Assembly (NCBI GenBank): GCA_964558295.1
Contig: CAZLDQ010000116.1
Coordinates: forward strand, 1 to 18,470
Direction: 5' to 3'
DNA: 18,470 nucleotides
DNA from: JBDKTH01 sp964558295
Lineage (GTDB): Bacteria; Planctomycetota; Planctomycetia; Pirellulales; Thermoguttaceae
Part shown: positions 7,165 to 13,980 of the stretch, in pieces
How the letters are laid out: every line of letters begins with the position of its first letter
Position numbering within the stretch: position 1 is the stretch's first letter
Notes under the pieces: model-generated
What the model saw: the letters and a program-made list of their open reading frames with translations, nothing else
Told to the model about the DNA's origin: nothing
The model's database searches: none
Made by a program: the position numbers and the translations under genes

Positions 7165-7956
7165 ATGGATCAAGCAGCGATGTCACTGGATATCAACAGG
7201 ATTTTGCATGACTGGGACTTCAATCCGGACGAGTTGATGGTCCGGATCATTCTCGGAGATGACGGGCGTGAGAAGCTCCAATTGCGACTCGATATGGGCC
7301 TTCTTCAGATGGAGCTCAACGGCCGGCCAGACGGACAGCGACCCGAAGGCTATGAGTCTTGGCTGGACTACTACGAGTATCAACAACAGCTGCACGAGCA
7401 AAACAATCCAGAAAATGTCCCTTTTGTGCTGGAAGACCCAGATTGCGTACGTCTCTGGCGTGAAGGGATCCAATACTATCAACGCTACTTGAGCTGCTGG
7501 CACTTGGAACGCTACGATCTGGTAGCCCGGGATACGGCACGCAGCCTGCGACTGTTCAGCTTTGTCCGGACCTACGCCAAGACGGAGCGAGCCAAGTTGC
7601 AGTTTGATCAATGGCGAGCCTATGCGACAATGATGCACACACGGGCAGTAGCTACCCCCCTCGTTCGGGAGGGAAAGTATCAACCTGCCCTGCAAGTGAT
7701 CGAAGCTGGAATTGACGCAATTCGCGATTTCCTCGATGAATATCATCAGGGGGAACAAGCCGAGCAATGCGTCGAGTTGAACAACCTCGAACAATGGCGT
7801 CGCGAGGTAATCCAAGAGAAACGCAACGCGGGAGCCATGGAACCGGCCGACCTCGTGGAGGAGCTTCGTCGGCAGCTGCAGGAAGCGGTGCGCGAAGAGA
7901 ATTTCGAGGAGGCCGCTCGCCTGCGTGACGAAATCCGGCGATTGACGAGCGAGTAG
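7165..7956 (+). CDS. UVR-motif protein of unknown function
   Basis: This soluble, largely helical protein of 263 residues ends in a UvrB/UvrC motif (residues about 229-262, 'LVEELRRQLQEAVREENFEEAARLRDEIRRL'). That motif binds UvrC/UvrB in repair proteins but also occurs in protein-arginine kinase activators and other proteins. The first 60 residues ('DDGREKLQLRLDMGLLQMELNGRPDG') look like a conserved head typical of planctomycete hypotheticals. The central part is rich in Trp, Tyr and Arg and reads as TPR-like helices (about 100-215). No zinc cysteines of the McsA type are present, so it is not McsA. ATG 7180 (MSLDINRIL...) is an equally likely start; AAGGAG at 7142-7147 is rather far from either. 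Function is unknown. Confidence 0.82.
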   Translation: MDQAAMSLDINRILHDWDFNPDELMVRIILGDDGREKLQLRLDMGLLQMELNGRPDGQRPEGYESWLDYYEYQQQLHEQNNPENVPFVLEDPDCVRLWREGIQYYQRYLSCWHLERYDLVARDTARSLRLFSFVRTYAKTERAKLQFDQWRAYATMMHTRAVATPLVREGKYQPALQVIEAGIDAIRDFLDEYHQGEQAEQCVELNNLEQWRREVIQEKRNAGAMEPADLVEELRRQLQEAVREENFEEAARLRDEIRRLTSE

Positions 7957-8114
7957 CCGGAATAAGCAAATCGTTTGCACGTCATGGCGAAGACGTGAGC
8001 GGTGAATCGAATCGGTCATCTAGCGTTTAAACCGCGGCCAGCCCTTCGTTCCACTCCCAAATCCTGGGTCGTCAGTCTGTTGTCCTTCGTCCTTTCCTCA
8101 ATATCGTCCTGCCT

Positions 8115-9047
8115 GTGAAACTCATCCGCGATCTAGATAGCCTGCCTGAGAACCTCCGTGGCGGAGCCGTGTCGATCGGCAATTTCGATGGCGTGCATAT
8201 GGGACACGCCAAAATAGTTGAACGCCTGGTGGTCGAAGCACGCCGCATCAAGGGACCGGCGTTGGTGTTCACGTTTGATCCATCTCCGGCCCAGATTCTC
8301 CGCCCTGACCGGGCCCCGCCACCGTTGACTTGGCTGGCTCGGAAGGTGCAATTGTTGACGGCCCTGGGCGTCGACGCGGTGATCGCATATCCGACCGACG
8401 AGGCCTTTCTCCGGCAGGAACCACGTCAATTTTTTGACCAGATCCTTCGCGGGAAGCTCAATACCCAAGCGCTGATCGAAGGCCCGAACTTCTTTTTCGG
8501 TCACGACCGGCATGGCAATACCGGCCTGTTGGCTCGCTATTGCGCTGAGGCAGGGATGACGATGGACATGGTGCCGCCGGTGGAAATCGATGGCCAAATG
8601 GTATCAAGCTCACGTCTCCGCACGTTGATCGGGGAGGGGCAAGTCGAACTGGCCCGGCGAATGCTCCGGCAACCGTATCGAATTCACGGCCTGGTGATTC
8701 ATGGAGCGGGACGGGGCTCCGAGTTGGGCTACCCGACGGCCAACCTGGCGAACGTCGACACCCTGCTACCGGCCGAAGGGATCTATGCCGGCCGGGCAAT
8801 CGTCGATGGCAAATTCTGGCCGGCGGCGATCAGCCTGGGCCCTAACCCGACTTTTGGCGAGGGCTCGCTAAAAGTGGAGATCCACTTGGTTGACTTCCGT
8901 GGAGACTTGTATGACCGGGATCTTGAGGTTGACTTTTTGGCTCGCCTTCGTGACATTCAGAGATTCGATTCCATCGCCAAGCTAGTGGTCCAGATGGATC
9001 GCGATATTGACCGCACCAGGGCCATTGCGGCCGAGTCTACCGCCTGA
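8115..9047 (+). CDS. ribF: Bifunctional riboflavin kinase / FAD synthetase
   Basis: This 310-residue enzyme phosphorylates riboflavin to FMN and adenylates FMN to FAD. The N-terminal FAD synthetase half shows the nucleotidyltransferase motif GNFDGVHMGH (residues 22-31), 'FTFDPSP' (53-58), 'NFFFGHDRHGN' (125-135) and 'SSSRLRTLI' (164-172). The C-terminal kinase half shows 'GRGSELGYPTAN' (199-210), 'GPNPTF' (242-247) and 'VEIHLVDF' (254-261), with the Glu expected as catalytic base. The length matches the family. It starts with GTG 8115. No FMN riboswitch was recognised in the 158 bases upstream, which hold two short hairpins (7966-7978 and 7978-7997). The nrnA gene follows 11 bases later and is probably co-transcribed. 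Confidence 0.97.
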   Translation: MKLIRDLDSLPENLRGGAVSIGNFDGVHMGHAKIVERLVVEARRIKGPALVFTFDPSPAQILRPDRAPPPLTWLARKVQLLTALGVDAVIAYPTDEAFLRQEPRQFFDQILRGKLNTQALIEGPNFFFGHDRHGNTGLLARYCAEAGMTMDMVPPVEIDGQMVSSSRLRTLIGEGQVELARRMLRQPYRIHGLVIHGAGRGSELGYPTANLANVDTLLPAEGIYAGRAIVDGKFWPAAISLGPNPTFGEGSLKVEIHLVDFRGDLYDRDLEVDFLARLRDIQRFDSIAKLVVQMDRDIDRTRAIAAESTA

Positions 9048-9051
9048 GGAG
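9046..9051 (+). promoter_or_regulatory. Ribosome binding site deciding the TTG start of nrnA
   Basis: GAGGAG overlaps the ribF stop codon and lies 7 bases before TTG 9059, an ideal spacing. No ATG with comparable support lies near the N-terminus. Confidence 0.75.
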
Positions 9052-9058
9052 CCTAGTC

Positions 9059-10084
9059 TTGCAAGAGTCGTGCTGTTCCCCCAAGTCTCAATGCCCATCT
9101 TCAGATTTGGATTGGAGTCGTTTTGTCCAACTCATCCAAAACCACCAGCATTTCCTGCTGACCACCCATATCCGCCCCGATTGCGATGCTGTGGGGAGTG
9201 TGATGGGCATGGCCGGGATTCTGGAGCGTCTGGGCAAGACAGTCCAGGTGGTCACGGGATTCGATTTGCCCCCGAATCTGCGTTTTCTCGATCCCGATCG
9301 GAAGATCAAGCGCGTGGGGCCGGACGTATCGCTCGATTCGCTGAAATCGGTAGAAGTGGTGCTGATTCTCGACACGTCGGCTTGGGCGCAGTTGGGCGAC
9401 ATGGGCGAGGTGATCCGCACGACGAAAGCTAAGAAGGCCGTACTAGACCATCATGTCAGCAGTGACGACCTCGGCGCCGAACTGTTTAAAGACAGCACAG
9501 CCGAGGCGGCCGGACGTCTGGTGGCCGAAGCGGCCGACCACTTGAACGTGCCCCTCACGCCCGAGATCGCCCAGCCGCTGTATGCAGCGTTGGCAACCGA
9601 CACGGGCTGGTTCCGCTTTGCGTCAACGACCAGCGAAACGCTCCGATTGGCCGCACGGCTGATCGACGCTGGGGCGGTGCCAGACGAGTTGTACAAGCAG
9701 CTTTTCGAGAATGAAAGCCTCGGCCGACTCCGGTTGATTGGCCGCACGATGGCCCGGCTGCAAACGGAGTTGGACGGTCGGCTGATCTATTCGTGGATTT
9801 TGCTGGAAGACTTCGACGCGGCGGGGGCCCTCCCCTCTGACAGCGAAGACATTATCAACATGTCGCTGGGGGTCGGGGGCACGGAGTTTGCCCTGATTTT
9901 CGTGGAGCAGCGGAGCGGGGGGTTCAAGATCAGCTTCCGCAGCCGTTGTGACGTGGACTGCAGCCGGCTGGCCGAGCAATTTGGCGGTGGGGGTCATCGC
10001 CGGGCGGCCGGCGCCTTCCAGCCCGGCTCGCTTGACGAGGTTCTGGCAAAGACGCTTGACGCCGTCCGTGCGGCAATGCAATAA
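9059..10084 (+). CDS. nrnA: DHH-DHHA1 phosphoesterase, NanoRNase/pAp phosphatase type
   Basis: This 341-residue enzyme belongs to the DHH superfamily of Mn2+-dependent phosphoesterases. NrnA members degrade 2-5 base RNA fragments and dephosphorylate 3'-phosphoadenosine-5'-phosphate. Visible metal motifs are 'THIRPDCDAVGS' (residues 36-47), 'LILDTS' with Asp105, 'LDHH' (129-132) and 'TDTG' with Asp181. The DHHA1 substrate-binding domain ends with 'FGGGGHRRAAGA' (308-319). The N-terminus begins with an unusual Cys/Ser-rich stretch (MQESCCSPKSQCPSS) not expected in the family; a later start would remove it, but the TTG is well supported by GAGGAG. It follows ribF closely. Substrate preference cannot be told from the sequence. 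Confidence 0.93.
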   Translation: MQESCCSPKSQCPSSDLDWSRFVQLIQNHQHFLLTTHIRPDCDAVGSVMGMAGILERLGKTVQVVTGFDLPPNLRFLDPDRKIKRVGPDVSLDSLKSVEVVLILDTSAWAQLGDMGEVIRTTKAKKAVLDHHVSSDDLGAELFKDSTAEAAGRLVAEAADHLNVPLTPEIAQPLYAALATDTGWFRFASTTSETLRLAARLIDAGAVPDELYKQLFENESLGRLRLIGRTMARLQTELDGRLIYSWILLEDFDAAGALPSDSEDIINMSLGVGGTEFALIFVEQRSGGFKISFRSRCDVDCSRLAEQFGGGGHRRAAGAFQPGSLDEVLAKTLDAVRAAMQ

Positions 10085-10227
10085 TGGGCCCGCCCTGGCG
10101 GTCGATGTGCCCACCTGTGGCCGCCGACGTGTCCTGAACGACAAAGGTGTGTTTTCCGCGTGCATCGGGCCGTCACGATTTGTCTTGATGACAGCCCGGT
10201 TGCGACATCCTGAAAGGCGGAGGGTTC
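10085..10227. other. Intergenic leader of the Rieske-cytochrome b operon
   Basis: These 143 bases hold the probable ribosome binding site GGAGG at 10219-10223. No -35/-10 pair close to consensus was recognised. Confidence 0.4.
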
Positions 10228-10797
10228 ATGAGCACGAAACACGAGTGCTGCTGTTGTGGCGGTTCCAAGTCGCCGGCCCCACAACGTCGCGGTTTCTTGG
10301 CAGGAGCCATTGCCGTAGTCACCGGCGGTATTGCCGTGGCAGTGCCGGCGCTGGCCAGTCTGGTCTCGGCCCTCAATCCGTTACGACAGAAAGCCCAGGC
10401 GGGTCAGTTTCTCCGGCTGGCTTCCTTAGAGGCAATCCCTGCGGACGGCACGCCCCGCAAGTTCCCCGTGATCCTCGATCGCACCGATGCCTGGAACCGT
10501 TTTCCGAATGAGCCGGTTGGGGCAGTGTTCCTGCGTCGTGTGAAGGATACCGTGGAAGCGATCCATGTGGTCTGTCCACATGCCGGTTGTTTCATCGTCT
10601 ACGACACGTCCAAGAACACCTACTGCTGCCCATGCCACAACGGCAACTTTGACCTGACGGGCAAACGCCTCGACGCCAATTCTCCCAGCCCCCGCGATCT
10701 CGACACACTTGAGGTTGAAATCCGCAACGGAACGGAAGTCTGGGTCAAGTTCCAGAACTTCCGGACCGGCACTCCTCAGAAGGTGGCCGAAGCATGA
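10228..10797 (+). CDS. Rieske iron-sulfur protein of a bc-type complex
   Basis: This 189-residue membrane-anchored Rieske protein carries electrons from quinol to heme c. The cluster boxes are CPHAGC (residues 116-121) and CCPCHNGNF (133-141), giving two Cys and two His ligands plus the disulfide pair. A twin-arginine-like motif (R20 R21 G F L) precedes a hydrophobic anchor (about 24-46), as in Tat-exported Rieske proteins. The extreme N-terminus holds four consecutive cysteines (C7-C10), which is unusual. Box II reads NG where most proteins have GS, a substitution near the cluster that could influence its redox potential. GGAGG lies just before ATG 10228. The stop overlaps the cytochrome b start as ATGA, so both are co-translated. 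Confidence 0.94.
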   Translation: MSTKHECCCCGGSKSPAPQRRGFLAGAIAVVTGGIAVAVPALASLVSALNPLRQKAQAGQFLRLASLEAIPADGTPRKFPVILDRTDAWNRFPNEPVGAVFLRRVKDTVEAIHVVCPHAGCFIVYDTSKNTYCCPCHNGNFDLTGKRLDANSPSPRDLDTLEVEIRNGTEVWVKFQNFRTGTPQKVAEA

Positions 10798-12629
10798 ACA
10801 CGTTTCTCCGATGGCTCGACAACCGAACTGCCGTGAACGCCACAGTGCGCGATATTGCGGACTGGAAGCTTCCGGGTGGCGCTCGCTGGATGAACGTCTG
10901 GCCAGCCACGATCCTATTCACCTTCTTCGTGCAGGCCGTCACCGGCTTGGTGCTATGGATGTTCTATAGCCCCAGCGCCCAAACCGCTTGGGAAAGCGTC
11001 TACTACATTCAGCATGAAGTGCTGGGCGGATGGCTGTTGCGTGGCATCCACCACTACGCGGCCCAGGTGATGGTGGCCCTGGTCGCCTTGTACGTGATTC
11101 AGATGATCGTCCGTGGCACTTACCGCGCGCCACGCGAGCTAGTCTTCTGGGCAGCCGTGCTGCTCGGAATGTTTACGATGGCCCTGGTGCTCACCGGCGA
11201 TTTGCTCCCCTGGGATCAGAACAGCTTCTGGGCCACCCAGGTTCGCGTCAAGTTCCTCACGCTTCTGCCGGGAATTGGTGGCTCCCTCTACAAACTGGCG
11301 GCGGGTGGTCCGGCTTTCGGCCACCTGACGGTAACCCGGTTCTTCGCATTGCACGCGGGCCTGTTCACGGCCGTCTTCCTCGTCCTATTGTATCTCCACT
11401 ACCGCTTGCTTCGCCGCGCCGATGCGACGGAAGCGGCCGAAGCCAAGCGGGTTGGTTACTATTGGCCCGACCAAGCGATGCGTGACGGTATTGCCTGTTT
11501 GGTGGTTGCTAGTGTCATCGGTTTTCTGGTCTGCCAGCACGCCATGGGAAGCCACCCGCTCGGTTACGCACCGAGTGAATACCTTGGCGCAGGGCTTGGC
11601 GCGCCGGCCGACCCCGCCGAGGCCTATGCCGCAGCGCGGCCCGAATGGAGTCTGTTAGGGGTCTACGAATTGTCCAACATGTTCCCCGGCGAATTGAAGC
11701 TGGTGCCGATCTTTATCATTCCCGGAATCGTGGCCGCGATTGTCTTTGCAATGCCACTGATCGCCCGAATCAAGGTCGGCTACTGGTTCAATCTGGGATT
11801 CACGGTCGCGTTGCTTGTCGGCCTCGTGATTCTGTCACTTCGAGTACTCGAACACGACCGGGCGAATGCATCGCATCAAGCGGCCCTGGCCGTCGGCCAG
11901 GCGGACGCGCATCGCGTGATCGAGTTGGCCCAATCGCCCGAGGGCATCCCGATCAACGGAGCCCTGGCCCTGCTGCGAGCAGACCCCAAGACCCAAGGTC
12001 CCCGGCTCTTCCAGCAACATTGTGCCAGTTGCCACGACTATGTCGATGGCAATGGCAAGGGAATCAAGGCAGAAAAGTCTTCGGCCCCCAATCTCTATGC
12101 CTTTGCCAGTCAGGAGTGGATTGCCGGCTTTTTGGACCCCAAGCAGGTTGTTGGTCCCAAGTACTTTGGGAACACGGCCTTTAAGGACGGCGACATGGTA
12201 GAGTTCATCAAGGATAGTCTCAAAGAGCTGAAAGACGATGAGGACCTGAAGTCTGAGTATCCGAAGATGATCAAGGTCTTGGCTGCAGAAGTAACCCGTG
12301 ATCCGTCCAAGGAAGTCTCCGAAGACGATGCCATGCTCCTGGGAGACTTCACCTGCACGGAATGCCATCGCTTCCACAAGGCCGGCAAGCTTGGATCGGC
12401 CCCGGACCTGACTGGCTACGGCTCGCGGGAGTGGCTGATCGGAATCATTAGTGATCCAAGCCACAAACGGTTCTACGGCGAGAATAACGACCGCATGCCG
12501 TCGTATGTAAAATCGCCGACGGAACCGGACAAAAACATCCTGACTGTCCACCAAGTGGAGATCCTCGCCGATTGGCTCCGCGGCAACTGGTACGAGCCCA
12601 AGGTGGCGGAGGCGGCAGCCAAGAAGTAG
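10794..12629 (+). CDS. Cytochrome b fused to two C-terminal cytochrome c domains
   Basis: This 611-residue integral membrane protein is the quinol-oxidising core of a bc-type complex. Four helices of the b6-like half (about 33-58, 80-106, 116-137, 181-204) are followed by a subunit-IV-like part with PEWS (283-286) and helices at about 231-250, 302-325 and 330-351. Two c-type heme sites follow, CASCH (410-414) and CTECH (521-525), the second with 'RMPS' Met568 as a likely axial ligand. The b-heme ligands are His86 (or adjacent His87) in helix B and His187 and His202 in helix D. The expected second helix-B histidine is Tyr100, so one heme b site is atypical. The ATG overlaps the Rieske stop. 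The c domains probably replace a separate cytochrome c1. Confidence 0.93.
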   Translation: MNTFLRWLDNRTAVNATVRDIADWKLPGGARWMNVWPATILFTFFVQAVTGLVLWMFYSPSAQTAWESVYYIQHEVLGGWLLRGIHHYAAQVMVALVALYVIQMIVRGTYRAPRELVFWAAVLLGMFTMALVLTGDLLPWDQNSFWATQVRVKFLTLLPGIGGSLYKLAAGGPAFGHLTVTRFFALHAGLFTAVFLVLLYLHYRLLRRADATEAAEAKRVGYYWPDQAMRDGIACLVVASVIGFLVCQHAMGSHPLGYAPSEYLGAGLGAPADPAEAYAAARPEWSLLGVYELSNMFPGELKLVPIFIIPGIVAAIVFAMPLIARIKVGYWFNLGFTVALLVGLVILSLRVLEHDRANASHQAALAVGQADAHRVIELAQSPEGIPINGALALLRADPKTQGPRLFQQHCASCHDYVDGNGKGIKAEKSSAPNLYAFASQEWIAGFLDPKQVVGPKYFGNTAFKDGDMVEFIKDSLKELKDDEDLKSEYPKMIKVLAAEVTRDPSKEVSEDDAMLLGDFTCTECHRFHKAGKLGSAPDLTGYGSREWLIGIISDPSHKRFYGENNDRMPSYVKSPTEPDKNILTVHQVEILADWLRGNWYEPKVAEAAAKK

Positions 12630-12683
12630 CGATTGATCTGATTAGACCAAGAATGGGGGGCTGTCAGTGCCCGGCCGGACTGT

Positions 12684-12701
12684 GTTGGCGGTTTCGCCGA
12701 C
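12684..12701 (+). terminator. Hairpin after the bc operon, weak terminator candidate
   Basis: GTTGGCG pairs with CGCCGAC (one G-U pair) around a GTTT loop, about 55 bases after the cytochrome b stop. A run of A and not T follows, so termination on the plus strand is doubtful. Confidence 0.3.
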
Positions 12702-12807
12702 GGAAAAAGCCTCTCATTCGGTTTCTTGCATCCTGTTCGCCACTTACCGCCCCTGCCACGCGGCCCCCTTTCTCAGTCCGCGACTTTTCCCCGTCCTTGG
12801 CGGGATC

Positions 12808-12813
12808 TATAAT
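12808..12813 (+). promoter_or_regulatory. Perfect -10 box just ahead of the ABC ATPase gene
   Basis: TATAAT lies 9 bases before ATG 12823. The matching -35 position (12785-12790) reads TTTTCC, a poor match. If used, the transcript would start about 3-4 bases before the ATG and be nearly leaderless. Confidence 0.35.
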
Positions 12814-12822
12814 CGAAGGACT

Positions 12823-13854
12823 ATGGCGGTTATCGAGATCAGCGGACTCTCGAAGTCCTATCGGGTGTATCAGAAGAAGGAAGGGCTGCTGGCCTCGATC
12901 AGCGGCCTGTTTCACCGCGAGTACCGCGTGGTGGAAGCGGTTCGCAAGGTGGACCTGACCGTCGACGGAGGGGAATTCGTTGCCTTTCTTGGTCCCAACG
13001 GGGCAGGGAAGACCACGACGCTCAAGCTCCTCTCCGGCGTACTCACCCCCAGCAATGGGGTTGCTCGAGTGCTTGGGCATATCCCATGGAAGCGGGAAAA
13101 CGCCTACCGCCGCCGATTCGCTTTGGTCATGGGGCAGAAGAACCAGCTTTGGTGGGATCTGCCGGCCGCCGAATCGTTCCGCCTCCATCAGCAGATCTAC
13201 CGGATCGAACGCCAGCAATTCGACCATACGCGCGATGAGTTGACCAGTCTACTGGATGTTCGCCATCTGTTGTCACAGCCGGTCCGGGAACTGTCACTGG
13301 GCGAACGGATGAAGATGGAACTGATCGCCGCGCTGCTGCATTCCCCTGAAGTCCTCTTTTTGGACGAGCCGACGATCGGGCTGGACGTGATTGCCCAGTA
13401 CAATATCCAGCGGTTCCTGCGCCATTATCAGGAAACCCGCAAGATTACGATCCTTCTGACGAGTCATTACATGAAGGACGTGGCCGCGTTGTGCCACCGC
13501 GTCGTCATCATCAGTTTTGGGCAGATCATCTACGATGGCTCGCTGAGCGGGATCATTGACCGGTTCGGAGGCCACAAGGTAGTCTCACTCCAGTTTGGCG
13601 GCGGCCGAATCCCCGACGACCTAAACCGCTATGGGGAGACGATTTCCGTGGCCGTGCCACGGGTCAAGTTGCGTGTCGCCCGAAGCGAGGTCCCCGAGGT
13701 CTTGGCAGCCATTCTTGCCCGGCATACGGTGGAAGACGTCAGCGTCGAAGACCCGCCATTGGAGGAAGTGATCGCCGAAATGTTCTCCCTGGCTGACCAG
13801 CCTGGCCAACGCACGCTCGGGCCGGTGCCGGAACTGCTGAATGAGGAAGGATAG
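12823..13854 (+). CDS. ABC-2 exporter ATP-binding protein (COG4586 type)
   Basis: This 343-residue ATPase energises an ABC exporter. Motifs in order: Walker A GPNGAGKT (57-64), Q-loop 'MGQKNQLWWDL' (103-113) with Gln105, a variant signature LSLGE (157-161) in place of LSGGQ, Walker B 'VLFLDEPT' (177-184) and the H-loop His215. About 110 residues follow the nucleotide-binding domain, as in the COG4586 branch, whose cyanobacterial relatives were linked to viologen export. ATG 12823 is chosen because the conserved start MAVIEISGLSKSY begins there; an AAGGA run only 2 bases upstream is too close to be ideal. The two permeases follow, so the three form one exporter. The substrate is unknown. Confidence 0.93.
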   Translation: MAVIEISGLSKSYRVYQKKEGLLASISGLFHREYRVVEAVRKVDLTVDGGEFVAFLGPNGAGKTTTLKLLSGVLTPSNGVARVLGHIPWKRENAYRRRFALVMGQKNQLWWDLPAAESFRLHQQIYRIERQQFDHTRDELTSLLDVRHLLSQPVRELSLGERMKMELIAALLHSPEVLFLDEPTIGLDVIAQYNIQRFLRHYQETRKITILLTSHYMKDVAALCHRVVIISFGQIIYDGSLSGIIDRFGGHKVVSLQFGGGRIPDDLNRYGETISVAVPRVKLRVARSEVPEVLAAILARHTVEDVSVEDPPLEEVIAEMFSLADQPGQRTLGPVPELLNEEG

Positions 13855-13977
13855 ATGATGAATGCAGAATGCGAACTGCGGAACACAGAATTCCGAATCT
13901 GGGCCTCCTCGTTCGCACTCTGTTTGTCCATTTCTTTTTCCCTCCTTCTGCATTCTGTATTCTGCATTCTGCATTGA
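13855..13977. repeat. Inverted heptad-repeat spacer between ABC ATPase and permease
   Basis: The whole 126-base gap is built on a 7-base unit near GAATGCA. On the plus strand it runs from 13860 for about six units, increasingly diverged. On the minus strand it runs from 13976 for about four clean units (GAATGCA, GAATACA, GAATGCA among them). The arms can pair at 12 of 14 positions (13860-13873 with 13963-13976). The centre is not repetitive. The element starts 5 bases after the ATPase stop and ends just before the permease ATG. Confidence 0.8.
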
Positions 13978-13980
13978 CCT

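Noticed and set aside
7142..7956. McsA-type activator of protein arginine kinase
   Set aside because: The UVR motif is shared, but the zinc-binding CxxC motifs of McsA are absent.
7183..8019. Minus-strand 278-codon frame opposite the UVR-motif gene
   Set aside because: Shadow frame; the plus-strand protein carries a clear UVR motif and plausible composition.
7957..8114. FMN riboswitch ahead of ribF
   Set aside because: The conserved FMN-aptamer core sequences were not seen; only two short hairpins without a T-run are present.
11835..12554. Minus-strand 239-codon frame inside the cytochrome b-c gene
   Set aside because: Antisense to the heme c domains; no family features.
13855..13977. CRISPR array
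   Set aside because: The repeats are only 7 bases, tandem and inverted, with no unique spacers of regular length.
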